Source of the DNA: Sphingobacteriales bacterium 44-15
GTDB taxonomy: Bacteria > Bacteroidota > Bacteroidia > Chitinophagales > Chitinophagaceae
Assembly: GCA_001899685.1 (NCBI GenBank)
Contig: MKWG01000006.1
Coordinates: forward strand, 80,010-144,009
DNA length: 64,000 nucleotides
Direction: 5' to 3'
Position 1 is the first letter of the stretch; every line of letters starts with the position of its first letter. Made by a program: the position numbers and the translations under genes. The notes beneath the pieces are model-generated. The model was not told where the DNA came from. It made no database searches and saw only the letters and a list, made by a program, of their open reading frames with translations. Below, piece by piece: positions 1 to 9,444 of this stretch.

Positions 1-435
1 GCTCCATTGCAGTACTTCGTCTCCGTATATATCCGGCGCAAAAGTAGAAAAATGAAAAGTCACCAGTCCGCAGCCCCTCTTCATTTGCTTTTCTATTACA
101 GGCACACGTTCCGGCACCAGGAAAGAGGCATCCCGGAATAAAGTCCCGTCTCTCCCGTCGGAGATGCACACGATGGCATCAGCATTGTCAAGCGCAGTCT
201 CATCAGCAGGCCAATCGTAAAAAATGTCAACAGTAAATTCAGGCGGTCCGTTATGCTCCAGCATCGCTTTTATCAGGCGGGCAGATTTGATATATTCATG
301 AAAGCCGGCAGGATGGCTTTTCGCTCCGGCTAAAATGACAATTTTTTTTGTCCGTGGTCTTGCCTCGCCCAGCACAACGGTTAAACCCGCAAGGCATACA
401 CAAAAAAGTATCAGACATTTGCGCATAGTAGTCAT
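1..435 (-). CDS. ThuA-like domain protein (C-terminus cut by window edge)
   Basis: The first 145 codons of a longer gene read from an ATG at 435. The protein starts with a signal peptide (MTTMRKCLILFCVCLAG, then an alanine-rich end) and continues with KIVILAGAKSHPAGFHEY, the opening of ThuA-like domains (glutamine-amidotransferase-like fold, trehalose-utilisation family). FDYDWPADE-like and CISDGRDG-like segments follow, consistent with that family, and it still reads in frame at base 1. ThuA-like proteins in Bacteroidota often sit in sugar-use clusters and are sometimes fused to heme-binding or PmoA domains. Whether this one is fused cannot be seen. It lies 197 bp downstream of rhaT and may be the next gene of that operon or have its own promoter. 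Its biochemical role is unknown. Confidence 0.75.
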   Translation of the reverse strand, partial: MTTMRKCLILFCVCLAGLTVVLGEARPRTKKIVILAGAKSHPAGFHEYIKSARLIKAMLEHNGPPEFTVDIFYDWPADETALDNADAIVCISDGRDGTLFRDASFLVPERVPVIEKQMKRGCGLVTFHFSTFAPDIYGDEVLQWS

Positions 436-632
436 AATGAGTATTGCTTGATGGGAACAAAATTGCACAATAAAAAACCACACATTGATTTTATAAATTA
501 TAAAAGATCTTCGTATTGTCATCTAATACCTGTTCTTCTCTGAAAAGCCTGCTGATCAGCGTCCGCGTGCTCACACACCTGGTCGTAGGATAAACCCGGT
601 TAAACAAACGAACAAATTTATTTATAAATGAT

Positions 633-1682
633 TTATAACTCACTTCCTATTTTATTGCTCACCCCGATCAATACTACTGAAATGATCAATAGAATAATTC
701 CTGTCCATAAAAAAAGTTTTGTTTTTCGATTGATATTCTCCCACTCCTTGAGATAAATACCCCACAGGTTGCTGAATATGATGATTGTTGCCAGATGCAG
801 CGTCCAACTGGCAAAATCATATTGCCCCATCTTGGTTGCACCCATGCCATAAAAGAAATACTGGCAATACCACATAATGCCTGCCAATGCAGACAACAAA
901 AAGTTTTTTGCCAGCAATCCCGGTTCTTTGAGTTGAAAATCTGAAATTGTTTTTTTTCTGGTAGTTAGAATGGCTGCATAAATAAAATTAGTGGTAAATC
1001 CACCTGCAAGGGCAAGTACAAAAATGGGTATATTCACAAATACCTTTTGTGTACCTGCCCGAAACGCTTCAACGGCAATAGGGCTACCGGCATTAATGGC
1101 AAGTGCCATAAAGGAACTCATCACTCCTCCTGCAACAGCCATTACTAACCCCCTAACTGCCGAAAACTCTTTTACCGATACATACTTTTGTGCTCCTGCC
1201 GGGAGATTTTTATCTTTCAATACGCCTGCATAACCGCAGAAAATAATACCTAATAAACATATCAGGAAACCTAGCAGAATAACAAGACCTGGCGTTGTAT
1301 TAAACAGCAATCCGAGTTTATGATCCATTGCCGCTGGAACAATGGTTCCAATAATGACACATACGCCCAAGCAAATAGACTGTCCAAGTGCCAAACCAAG
1401 GTATCGTATCCCTAAACCTGCCATTAAGCCGCCAAAACCCCACAATACACCATAGAAATAGGTAAGAAACTTGGCTCCAAATGACGCACCAGATAATATA
1501 TCGAACAAGCCTGAAGTAGTGATCCATCCTCCAATGGAGGGCATGATCATCCAGGCAACAAAGCCCAGCATGATCCAGTACGTTTGCCAGTGCCATTGCT
1601 TTATTTTGTATGTGGGAACATAATAACTGGCAGAAGAAAAACCGCCGATAGAATGAAACAAAATACCTAAAAAATATTCCAT
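633..1682 (-). CDS. rhaT: L-rhamnose/proton symporter RhaT-like
   Basis: A 349-residue, very hydrophobic protein with about ten predicted membrane segments, the length expected for RhaT (about 344 residues in enterobacteria). The N-terminus MEYFLGILFHSIGG(F)SSASYYVP and the WHWQTYW segment are typical of the RhaT family in the drug/metabolite transporter superfamily. It should import L-rhamnose or a related 6-deoxy sugar across the inner membrane with protons. It follows rhaM by 29 bp, and the pairing of mutarotase and symporter strengthens the assignment. Known family function is rhamnose uptake; specificity here is inferred. Confidence 0.85.
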   Translation of the reverse strand: MEYFLGILFHSIGGFSSASYYVPTYKIKQWHWQTYWIMLGFVAWMIMPSIGGWITTSGLFDILSGASFGAKFLTYFYGVLWGFGGLMAGLGIRYLGLALGQSICLGVCVIIGTIVPAAMDHKLGLLFNTTPGLVILLGFLICLLGIIFCGYAGVLKDKNLPAGAQKYVSVKEFSAVRGLVMAVAGGVMSSFMALAINAGSPIAVEAFRAGTQKVFVNIPIFVLALAGGFTTNFIYAAILTTRKKTISDFQLKEPGLLAKNFLLSALAGIMWYCQYFFYGMGATKMGQYDFASWTLHLATIIIFSNLWGIYLKEWENINRKTKLFLWTGIILLIISVVLIGVSNKIGSEL

Positions 1683-1711
1683 ACCGGTTAATTTCCGTAA
1701 TTAATAATTGT

Positions 1712-2038
1712 TCAATTCCTGAAAAAGAAAACTTCTCCCAACATTTCTTCTTTTCCTTTATCACTATACTCATTTTCACATACCAGCACTTCCGCCATAT
1801 ACTTCCACCATCTTTTACAAACATCATAGTCGCCTATAGCATTGAATCTTTCCTCATCTTCGGTCTCAATATAACCAAATAAAAAGCCTGTAGGTTCGTG
1901 CAAATGGATTGAAAAAATGCGAACGCCCTGTTGTCTAAAAAGCACTATCAGCTCCGGCCAAATATTATTGTGCCTGCATTCATATTCTTCAGCCATCCCA
2001 TCCTTTACCTGTATCAGAAAAGATTTTCGGATCATCAT
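1712..2038 (-). CDS. rhaM: L-rhamnose mutarotase
   Basis: A 108-residue protein that matches RhaM/YiiL throughout: the start IRKSFLIQV, the segment RHNNIWPEL carrying the catalytic-site His, and VCKRWWKYM near the end. RhaM interconverts the alpha and beta anomers of L-rhamnose so that the isomerase receives its preferred form. Family length is 104-110 residues. The start codon directly follows the stop of the upstream deacetylase gene, which indicates one transcript. No rhamnose isomerase, kinase or aldolase (rhaABD) is in the window, so the mutarotase may serve uptake of a rhamnose-like sugar that is degraded by a different route. Confidence 0.9.
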   Translation of the reverse strand: MMIRKSFLIQVKDGMAEEYECRHNNIWPELIVLFRQQGVRIFSIHLHEPTGFLFGYIETEDEERFNAIGDYDVCKRWWKYMAEVLVCENEYSDKGKEEMLGEVFFFRN

Positions 2039-2959
2039 TTATGCTTTAGCATTTACAGATTTTGCTATATCCCCGGCCGCAAGAAACCTGCCTCCTTTTT
2101 GTTTTAACAATCCACAGAGGATATCGAATTCCTTCAATGCTTTCTCTCCGCAATTCTTTACTATGAAAGGCAAGGGCTTTACACTACATTCTCCAAAGTC
2201 AATTGTACCCTGTGGCATTTTATAAAACTCCCATGGATGCAGGTAAAAACATACTACCGGGCGATGTCCATTCGATTGCACAAATTCAATATATCCCTCT
2301 ACTTTTTTCATCAAATGTTTTGCAGATTGGGTACGGAACAACGGCCACTGATCTCTGTCTCTATTGTATGGATCTTTACTTTTCATCATAAGGTCACAAA
2401 AGTTGGGAATTTCAACAATTTTCATCTTACCTGGCCTTGTCCAGTCGGCGGATGAAGGATTATAAGGTATAAACGGCTTTTGATAAAAATACAACGGAAA
2501 GGAGGCGTCTGAGATATAGCCTAATTGCTCAAGCACATTCACAACAGTGGTGCTGCCCCACAGCCGTGGACATCTGAAGCTTACCGGTTTTTTTCCACTG
2601 ATCTTTTTGATGATATTGGTAGCGATCCGGAGGCGGCCTTCTACCTCTGACGGTAAAATCGGCCAGTTGTTTGGTAAAGGGAACAACGCGTCTCCCAGCG
2701 TTTCGTGAAACAATCCATGACAGCCTGTTTCATGTCCCTCATTGCTTACATGCAAAAGCATGTCGGGATTATTTTCGGCAGCGTGCCCGGTCCAGTAAAA
2801 TGTTGAACGGGCATTATATTTTTTTAAAATTTTTAGCAGCGGCAGCGTTCCTTTTTTTACTCCTTCGTAAAAAGGAGTAAAGGAGCCAATATCCGTTTCC
2901 ATATCAAAACCGAGTACAATATCGAAAGATGTCTCGGTATTAGATCTATTTTTTGTCAT
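2039..2959 (-). CDS. Polysaccharide deacetylase family protein (NodB-like)
   Basis: A 306-residue protein with the NodB-type carbohydrate esterase fold. Motif 1 is seen as GFDMETDIG near residue 18, the metal-binding His pair as GCHGLFH near residue 98, and the FRCPRLWG segment corresponds to motif 3 (RxPxG-like). A later FYLHPWEF matches the region with the catalytic His. No signal peptide is evident, so it probably acts in the cytoplasm on a small substrate rather than on polymer, as do the allantoinase-like members of the family. Its position among sugar catabolic genes suggests removal of an N- or O-acyl group. The exact substrate is not deducible. Confidence 0.75.
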   Translation of the reverse strand: MTKNRSNTETSFDIVLGFDMETDIGSFTPFYEGVKKGTLPLLKILKKYNARSTFYWTGHAAENNPDMLLHVSNEGHETGCHGLFHETLGDALFPLPNNWPILPSEVEGRLRIATNIIKKISGKKPVSFRCPRLWGSTTVVNVLEQLGYISDASFPLYFYQKPFIPYNPSSADWTRPGKMKIVEIPNFCDLMMKSKDPYNRDRDQWPLFRTQSAKHLMKKVEGYIEFVQSNGHRPVVCFYLHPWEFYKMPQGTIDFGECSVKPLPFIVKNCGEKALKEFDILCGLLKQKGGRFLAAGDIAKSVNAKA

Positions 2960-3009
2960 AATGGTTTCTCTTTAATAGTTTGAACAGGTTTACCTGAAAT
3001 AGCTCCCCA

Positions 3010-4311
3010 TTACAATATTTCAAAAACCTCTTTTGCCTTTTCTATAGCGATATCTATATCTGCTTCGGTATGCGCCGCACTGATATACCACAAGCCGCGT
3101 CCAATAATCCGTATACCACGGTTATGCATTTCTGATATGAACTTCCCCAACAAAGGTTTATTAAAAGAAAAAGTATCCCTGTAATTTTTGGCAGCAACCA
3201 AGTCGGTAAACGACAGATTGAACATTGGACCCGGGCCCTGTATAAGTATCTTATGTCCTGCTGCAGTAGCTGCATCTTCCAAACCTTTCATCAGTTTCCT
3301 CCCATATTGAAACATGCGCTCATAGGGTTTTTCATTCTCCAGCACTTCTATGGTAGCCAGGGCAGCAGCAACTGTTGGATTCCCGGAGTTCATCGTTCCT
3401 GCATGAATAACAGTGCCTTCCTCTATCAGGTGCATCCAATCCCTTTTACCCACCACTGCGCTGATCGGATAACCACTTGCCATAGCCTTGGCAAAAATGG
3501 AGATGTCAGGTGTAACGTTAAAGTACTGCTGAGCTCCGCCCAATCCCAACCGGAAGCCCGTAATCACTTCATCAAAAATGCAGGCAATTCCATATTGGTC
3601 GCATACCTTCCTGACCCCCTCAAGAAAACCTTCTGCAGGAAGGATACAACCGTTGTTGCACATCACCGGTTCAGTGATAATCGCACAGATATGCGCTTTA
3701 TTGTCTTCCACGATTTTTTGCAACAGCCCCAGATCATTCCAGGGGATCACAATAGATTCATCCCGTGTTTGCGCAGGTAACCCGGCAGACCAGGGAAACA
3801 CTTCAGGATTCTCGGGGCTTCCCAAAGCATCTCTCGAAGGAGCGGAGATACCCCAACATACATTATCCAGCCAGCCGTGATAGTGGCCTTCAAAGCGAAT
3901 GAATTTTGTTTTGCCTGTTTTAGCTCTTGCAACCCTGAACGCTGTTTGTACCGCCTCTGAACCATCCAGGCAAAAACGCATTAACGCAGCAGAAGGGATG
4001 ATAGCATTTAATTTTTCAGCAAGCTCAACTTCTTTTATGTGTTGACCGGCATACAACTGACCGGATGCAGAATAATCCTGCACACTCCGAAGCACATGGG
4101 GGTGTGAATGGCCAAGAATCAATGGGCCCTGGCTAAGTGTGAAATCAAGATATTCATTTCCATCCGCGTCATATACCAGACTGCCTTTTCCATGAGTGTA
4201 GAAAAGTGCGTGTGGGTAGTTGTACTTTCTGAATTCTGAGGACACGCCCCCTGCAAGCACTTTCCTGGACCTTTCCAACAATTGTGCAGATCGACTATAA
4301 TGAAATTTCAT
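3010..4311 (-). CDS. Class III aminotransferase, glutamate-1-semialdehyde aminomutase-like
   Basis: A 433-residue PLP enzyme of fold type I. It resembles HemL: GGVSSEFR at the start, LGHSHPHV, a CLDGSEAVQTAFRVARA segment that binds the cofactor phosphate, EGHYHGW, the PLP-contacting Asp in FDEVITGFR and the Schiff-base Lys in FAKAMASGYP. HemL proper makes 5-aminolevulinate, but this gene sits in a catabolic operon between a symporter fusion and a deacetylase and lacks neighbours of heme synthesis. It more likely transfers or moves an amino group on a sugar-derived aldehyde or keto compound. The family and PLP use are clear; the substrate is inference. Confidence 0.85.
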   Translation of the reverse strand: MKFHYSRSAQLLERSRKVLAGGVSSEFRKYNYPHALFYTHGKGSLVYDADGNEYLDFTLSQGPLILGHSHPHVLRSVQDYSASGQLYAGQHIKEVELAEKLNAIIPSAALMRFCLDGSEAVQTAFRVARAKTGKTKFIRFEGHYHGWLDNVCWGISAPSRDALGSPENPEVFPWSAGLPAQTRDESIVIPWNDLGLLQKIVEDNKAHICAIITEPVMCNNGCILPAEGFLEGVRKVCDQYGIACIFDEVITGFRLGLGGAQQYFNVTPDISIFAKAMASGYPISAVVGKRDWMHLIEEGTVIHAGTMNSGNPTVAAALATIEVLENEKPYERMFQYGRKLMKGLEDAATAAGHKILIQGPGPMFNLSFTDLVAAKNYRDTFSFNKPLLGKFISEMHNRGIRIIGRGLWYISAAHTEADIDIAIEKAKEVFEIL

Positions 4312-4334
4312 AGACTGAAATTTTAATACTCATT

Positions 4335-6833
4335 TTATTTTTTGTTTCTCATTTTCTTCATTGATGCATAACTCAATCCCTTCCCGTTATTTGTTTTTGG
4401 AAAAAACAAGCTAGACAGAAATCCCACCATAATACAGGCTATTATGCTAATGGCTCCATATAAATAAACACTTACTGAAGTATTCGTTTTTACCCACCAC
4501 ACAGCAACCACTCCCCCTATCAACCCCATAATTACGCCCGGTGCATTTGATCTTTTTGTAAAAATGCCGAGGATAAATACTCCTGCAAGACTACCGCCCA
4601 AAATCCCCAGTACTTCCTGGAATAAATCGAATGCAAAACGAACATTCAGCGCTACAATAAGCATAGCGCTTATTGTTCCGAATAACCCGGCGAACACTGT
4701 TGTCACCCTTGCCACTTTCAATGTTGAACGGGCATCTGCATATTTATTGAACCGCTGGTAGATATCTGAAAAATAAGATGCGGAAATGCTGTTAATGCTG
4801 CCACTGAGGGTAGATTGACTTGCGGCAAAAATACCAGCAATCACCAACCCCGATAATCCAACCGGCAGTTGTTGCACTACAAAATAGGGTAATATCTCAT
4901 CTATCTTGTCAGAAGCTATTACAAAAGGATTTTGATTATAAAAAACGTACAGTACCGTACCCAATCCAAAGAAAAACAAGGTACCGGGCATTGTGACCCA
5001 TGCATTTACCCAGAGACTTCTCTCAGCCTGCTTTTCATCTTTTACAGTAAGATAACGCTGTACTATTGCCTGGTCGGATGTATAAGGGATAATGTTCAGG
5101 AAGAAGAAACCCACAATACATACCCACAACACCGTATCACAATAATCCCAGCCTAATTTAAATAAAGTGAACTTGTGATCCTCCATTCCTTTTTTAAAAA
5201 CAGTTTCCAGCCCACCATCAATATTCATTATTGCAACAATAAGGCAAAGTATTGCACCTCCCATCAGAATGATTACCTGAGCAACATCTGTCCACACAAC
5301 AGCTTCAATTCCCCCCAATACGGTATAAATAATACAGATTATACCCATAATGGTAATCAGCACATATATATTGATGCCGGTTACTGATGCAATGGCTACA
5401 GCCGGCAGGTACAGAACAATGCCCATTCTTCCCATTTGGAACAGAATGAAAGATATACTTCCCAGCAACCTAACATTTTTGCTAAACCTGTGTTCCAGGT
5501 ATTCATATGCCGAAGTAACACTAAGCTTCCGAAAAAAGGGTACATAGTAACGCGATACAATCGGTACTGTAGCCAATATCAGCACCGACCCTATCATCAG
5601 TGTCCAGTCAGTAGCATATACCAGCGCAGGCATAGCCATAAAAGTAATAGCGCTGATCTGGGTACCATATATACTCAGACCGGCAGCCCATGAGGGAATT
5701 TTACCTCCGGCTGTAAAGAAATTGCTCGTCGTTTGTCCTTTCCTGTTAGTAGCAAAGCCAATCCATAGCATAAAAGCGAGGTATGCAGCAAGCGTCAGCC
5801 AGTTCACTATGCCAAAGCCCAGATTCTTTTCCAATTTGTAAACAGGTAATCCGCCGGTATCTTTTGAGCTTCCATTAATTATTACCCAGCCATTTTGAAA
5901 ATTGACGGCATTTGAAAATCCTTCCGGATTTGTGACCTCCAGCTTTCCATAGTTCATCCAGGTATCGCTTTCCTTATTGTAGGCGAAGAGTGAGTCTGGT
6001 GTTCCAGCGCCTGCTCCGGGAAATAAAATATGGTTCAATCCTGTAACAGGGAGAATGGATGGGGTATGGTTTATAAGGATAGGGGAAGATGCTATTTTAG
6101 TCCACCAGCCTCCTGTTAACTTGCTTCCTTTAAATTCAGGTGTAAACTTGTATGCATCCAACAAATCAGCATATACTGTATCGCTGCTATTGTTTGTTTT
6201 TTTCTGAAGCCCCCCGAACAAATAAAATTGATTATCTATCACAGCAGATTTGGCATGAGTCCGCGGCTCACCATCCCAGGGGCTAAGCGTTATCCAATCA
6301 GTGTGCTTGTCTGAAAGATCATAGGCAATAAAGTTCTTAGCCGGTAGTGAATCGTTGGCACCTGCACCTGCAATATATAAATAATTATTTATAACAGCGG
6401 CGGTGATACCTTTGAGCGGGGTTGGCAAGGATGGCAAACCGTCTATGACGATTTTTCCGTTCATTTCATATAGCCTGTATACTTTTGAGACTCCTGTAAT
6501 GTTGTTATTTACTCCAATTAATATTGTAGAATTCCTGTACGACACGGCATGTTCAATAATAAATTTGTCAGGTAGTTTTTGTTCTGACAATTTCCATTCT
6601 TTATGTCCTTCCAGCACATATATATATCTGTAAACTTTTCCTTCCGCATCAACTCCCCCCATAACATACAACTTGTCATTTACAACTCCTGCATAAGCCC
6701 CCGAAACATATTTCACGTATGGCACCGGTGGGAGGTACTCCCATTTGAGCTGTTGCTGTATTTGCGAAAAAGAATAACCAGGCAGGATCAGCAGGATCAG
6801 AACCCTATATAGTATGACGCGAAATTGTCTCAT
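4335..6833 (-). CDS. Kelch beta-propeller fused to sodium:solute symporter
   Basis: An 832-residue fusion. An N-terminal signal sequence (MRQFRVILYRVLILLILPG) leads into a Kelch-type propeller of about 320 residues with blade motifs such as KLYVMGGVDAEG and QFYLFGGLQKK, resembling cyclically permuted YjhT/NanM sialic-acid mutarotases. From about residue 345 a sodium/solute symporter domain of roughly 13 membrane helices follows (FATNRKGQTTSNFFTAGG, GLSIYGTQISAITFMA). The propeller would sit in the periplasm and present the right anomer to the transporter. An upstream in-frame ATG at 6866 overlaps the previous gene; the ATG at 6833 gives a cleaner signal peptide and a 17-bp gap and was preferred. 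Likely cargo is a sialic-acid-like or other amino sugar (inference). Confidence 0.85.
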   Translation of the reverse strand: MRQFRVILYRVLILLILPGYSFSQIQQQLKWEYLPPVPYVKYVSGAYAGVVNDKLYVMGGVDAEGKVYRYIYVLEGHKEWKLSEQKLPDKFIIEHAVSYRNSTILIGVNNNITGVSKVYRLYEMNGKIVIDGLPSLPTPLKGITAAVINNYLYIAGAGANDSLPAKNFIAYDLSDKHTDWITLSPWDGEPRTHAKSAVIDNQFYLFGGLQKKTNNSSDTVYADLLDAYKFTPEFKGSKLTGGWWTKIASSPILINHTPSILPVTGLNHILFPGAGAGTPDSLFAYNKESDTWMNYGKLEVTNPEGFSNAVNFQNGWVIINGSSKDTGGLPVYKLEKNLGFGIVNWLTLAAYLAFMLWIGFATNRKGQTTSNFFTAGGKIPSWAAGLSIYGTQISAITFMAMPALVYATDWTLMIGSVLILATVPIVSRYYVPFFRKLSVTSAYEYLEHRFSKNVRLLGSISFILFQMGRMGIVLYLPAVAIASVTGINIYVLITIMGIICIIYTVLGGIEAVVWTDVAQVIILMGGAILCLIVAIMNIDGGLETVFKKGMEDHKFTLFKLGWDYCDTVLWVCIVGFFFLNIIPYTSDQAIVQRYLTVKDEKQAERSLWVNAWVTMPGTLFFFGLGTVLYVFYNQNPFVIASDKIDEILPYFVVQQLPVGLSGLVIAGIFAASQSTLSGSINSISASYFSDIYQRFNKYADARSTLKVARVTTVFAGLFGTISAMLIVALNVRFAFDLFQEVLGILGGSLAGVFILGIFTKRSNAPGVIMGLIGGVVAVWWVKTNTSVSVYLYGAISIIACIMVGFLSSLFFPKTNNGKGLSYASMKKMRNKK

Positions 6834-6850
6834 AGAATCATTTATTAAGC

Positions 6851-7654
6851 TTACCAACTTGTCCAACCACCATCTACCAATAAATTATGTCCGGTGATAT
6901 ATGAGGAGGCTGTAGAAGCAAGAAACACCACAGGACCTTTTATATCGTTATCCTCTGCAAATCTTCCAAGCGGAGTCAGGCGTTTATAGTTCTCCGTAAA
7001 TTCATTTTCACCAAAACTTTGACTGATACCCGGACCATATCCGCCCGGGCTTATACAGTTACATCGGATATTATTTTTTCCGTAACGATTTGCAATCCAT
7101 TTGGTAAACCCTATCATTGCCCACTTATCATAAGTATAGTTCAAGGGGCTCGTCATTCCGGTACTTCCATATACGGGGAAATTAGGACCTACCGCACCCT
7201 GGATAGAGCCGATGTTTATAATATTACCTGATTGTTTTTCCAGCATTACCTGCAATACTTCCTGTGTTAGCAAAACCATGCCCGTAGAATTGACAGCCTG
7301 CGATTTTTCCCAATCTGCTTTTCCAATTTCTCCCAAATCCTTATATCCTTCCCGAGAGACAGCGTTGTTAACCAACACATCTATTCTTCCATATTTTTGC
7401 TTTACACGCGATACAAATTGCCTGATAGAATCTTCCTTCCCTAAATCAAACGACATTCCATCTGCCTTCAATTTATCTTCAATAAGTGCTGAAGCAGTCG
7501 ATTTGCATTCATTTTCATTCCGTGATGCGATAATGACCTGCGCGCCTGCTTCTGCCAGAGCTGTAGAAATAGGTTTCCCGTACAGACCGGCTCCACCCGT
7601 CACTATCACCACCTGATCATCCAGTCGAAACATCTTTGTCATTGTATTGCTCAT
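6851..7654 (-). CDS. SDR-family NAD(P)-dependent oxidoreductase
   Basis: A 267-residue short-chain dehydrogenase. It shows the cofactor motif VTGGAGLYG (TGxxxGxG type), NNAVS, the catalytic Ser in IGSIQG, the YxxxK pair in NYTYDKW, and CISPGG after it. An insert between Ser and Tyr (NFPVYGSTGMTSP) is longer than in classical SDRs but is common in a group that oxidises or reduces sugars and sugar acids. It is co-transcribed with an aldo/keto reductase (12 bp gap) and the symporter fusion. Probable role: oxidation or epimerisation of the imported sugar. Confidence 0.85.
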   Translation of the reverse strand: MSNTMTKMFRLDDQVVIVTGGAGLYGKPISTALAEAGAQVIIASRNENECKSTASALIEDKLKADGMSFDLGKEDSIRQFVSRVKQKYGRIDVLVNNAVSREGYKDLGEIGKADWEKSQAVNSTGMVLLTQEVLQVMLEKQSGNIINIGSIQGAVGPNFPVYGSTGMTSPLNYTYDKWAMIGFTKWIANRYGKNNIRCNCISPGGYGPGISQSFGENEFTENYKRLTPLGRFAEDNDIKGPVVFLASTASSYITGHNLLVDGGWTSW

Positions 7655-7666
7655 AGAGGTATTTTA

Positions 7667-8608
7667 TTACATTACCCAATTGCCAGGTGTAACAATATCT
7701 TCAGGAACACTGCTAAAAATTTCCTTTATTCGATCCATAACATTGTTTCCCAACGCCGGAAAATTCATCAGTCGAATATTCTGGGTCACTTGTTCAACAC
7801 TTTCCGCTCCAAATACGATGCTTGTTATAGGCGGCATATGCCTAATATAGGAGAATGCCAGCTCAGCTATAGTCAGCCCTTCTTTTTTTGCAAGTGAATG
7901 CAATTGCAGCAGATAAGGTCTTGCCGCTGTTAAAGTTCCTTGCAGTTGATCAGGGTTCAAAAAAAACAATCCCTGTAGAAAAACACTCCGAGCAAAAATC
8001 AATTTTCCATTACGATGAACACGATATAGAATATCGTCTTGCATTAAACGGTGATCAAAAATATTGACAGGTACCTGGTAAGCACTGATCACGCTTTCAT
8101 CTTCAAACCATTCCAGCTCATTGGGATGATCTACGGAAATACCAGCTATATCAATCATATTTTCCGCTATCAACTCTCTGAATATGATCGGAACGTGTTT
8201 TCGTATCAATCGCCCGTCCAGTTTCCTGCTCATATGTAACAGGCAAACAGGCAGCCTGGATAACTTCAGCTTTTTCAGAGAGCATCTTACGCTTTTAAAG
8301 GCTTCTTCTCTCACAGCATCATAACTATTCAGGTTTTCACCGCTGATCTTAAACTTTGAAATAATATTAAAGCAATGCCATGAGTTATTTTCTTCCATGT
8401 AATCACCTATGGTTTGTTCAGCAGTACCATAGGTTCTTGCCGTATCCAAAGTATTGATACCAGCATCCCGGGCCCTGGAAAGCACGTCAAAGCGCTGACT
8501 GATATCCGGCTGGCCCACGGCATTACTGATACCATAATTCATTCCAAGGGCTACTGTGCCAAGTATGAGCTTTGATATACGATAATCTTTTGTTATTGTA
8601 TATTCCAT
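7667..8608 (-). CDS. Aldo/keto reductase
   Basis: A 313-residue (alpha/beta)8 oxidoreductase. The N-terminal LILGTVALGMNYG, the AGINTLDTARTYGTAEQTIG segment with the catalytic Asp and Tyr, the Lys in ISKFK and a His in LLHMS match the aldo/keto reductase tetrad. The length is normal. The C-terminal half (ELAFSYIRHMPPITSIVFGAES) carries the usual NADPH-binding pattern. In this operon it could reduce or oxidise a deoxy-sugar or its aldehyde cleavage product. The substrate cannot be read from the sequence. Confidence 0.85.
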   Translation of the reverse strand: MEYTITKDYRISKLILGTVALGMNYGISNAVGQPDISQRFDVLSRARDAGINTLDTARTYGTAEQTIGDYMEENNSWHCFNIISKFKISGENLNSYDAVREEAFKSVRCSLKKLKLSRLPVCLLHMSRKLDGRLIRKHVPIIFRELIAENMIDIAGISVDHPNELEWFEDESVISAYQVPVNIFDHRLMQDDILYRVHRNGKLIFARSVFLQGLFFLNPDQLQGTLTAARPYLLQLHSLAKKEGLTIAELAFSYIRHMPPITSIVFGAESVEQVTQNIRLMNFPALGNNVMDRIKEIFSSVPEDIVTPGNWVM

Positions 8609-8616
8609 TACAGGAA

Positions 8617-9444
8617 TTAGATAGTGATTTTAATAATTTTTCCGGGTCCCGGCTCTCCGGAACCACCGGTAACCATTACCGTTTTATTATCTGAAAAAAT
8701 TAAATTACTCGTTAAAGGCATACCGGTTAGTATGGTTGTCTTATATACCCCTTCCTGAGAATATTGATGAATACAACCCATTCCATAGTGGGCCACCCAA
8801 ATATTGCCAAAGCTGTCTATCGTTAACCCGTCAGGCAGGTTATCTGTTTTCCTGCCGGATGGATGTTTAGGCAGCTCCGCAAAAACAGAAAAACTTCCGT
8901 TGACGTTCCAGGGGTCCGATATATCAAAAGTTAATATCCTGTTTTGATAACTTTCGGCCACATATAATCGCCTGCCATTAGCTGAAACCGCCAAGCCGTT
9001 TGGATAATCCAGATTGTCCGCCAAAATCTTCTCCCGGTCACCGGAAACAATAAATACTTTCCCGTTATATCTTACAGAATCTGTGAAAAACAAATTGCCC
9101 CATGGCCCTGTTATCAAATCATTCGGAACAGATATTTTTTCTCCGGCGCACCTGTCTTTTATCACGTCGTTTATAAAGTTTCCCTCACTGTCAAACCTTC
9201 TCACAGCCGGCAGCTGGCTGTCGCAGACAAGGTGATCGCCATCAGGCAAAATAATCTGTCCGTTAGGGCATCCCGATCGCCCCCAGGTACTTACCCTGCC
9301 CTGCAGATCAATCTTTACAATTTCTCCTCCGCTTAATGTTGTGGCATATACATTACCGTACATATCGACAGCCGGGCCTTCCGTATAGAAATCAAGCTTC
9401 GCCAGTTCATATATGCCGTTGTTTTGTTCAGATAACTGCCGCAT
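8617..9444 (-). CDS. SMP-30/gluconolactonase/LRE family protein
   Basis: A 275-residue six-bladed propeller of the gluconolactonase type. The metal-ligand segments are visible: Glu in FYTEGPAVD near the start, Asn in SVPNDLI, PNGLAVS, and DNLPDGLTID. Such enzymes open sugar lactones made by a preceding dehydrogenase, and two SDRs and an aldo/keto reductase are in the same operon. The frame stays open upstream to an ATG at 9528 inside the M81 gene. The ATG at 9444 is preferred since it gives a 17-bp overlap with that gene's stop and begins where family homology begins. No signal peptide is seen. Confidence 0.82.
   Translation of the reverse strand: MRQLSEQNNGIYELAKLDFYTEGPAVDMYGNVYATTLSGGEIVKIDLQGRVSTWGRSGCPNGQIILPDGDHLVCDSQLPAVRRFDSEGNFINDVIKDRCAGEKISVPNDLITGPWGNLFFTDSVRYNGKVFIVSGDREKILADNLDYPNGLAVSANGRRLYVAESYQNRILTFDISDPWNVNGSFSVFAELPKHPSGRKTDNLPDGLTIDSFGNIWVAHYGMGCIHQYSQEGVYKTTILTGMPLTSNLIFSDNKTVMVTGGSGEPGPGKIIKITI

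Noticed and set aside
1318-1827. 169-residue minus-strand frame spanning the rhaM/rhaT junction
   Set aside because: It overlaps rhaM and rhaT in another frame; both of those have full family matches.
3253-3780. 175-residue plus-strand frame
   Set aside because: It lies wholly inside the HemL-like aminotransferase gene on the other strand and its composition (Cys, His, Phe rich) is that of an antisense shadow.
3010-4311. hemL of heme synthesis
   Set aside because: No heme genes are near and it belongs to a sugar catabolic operon; only a HemL-like call is supported.
7212-7616. 134-residue plus-strand frame
   Set aside because: Shadow of the SDR gene at 6851-7654, rich in Ser, Cys and Phe.
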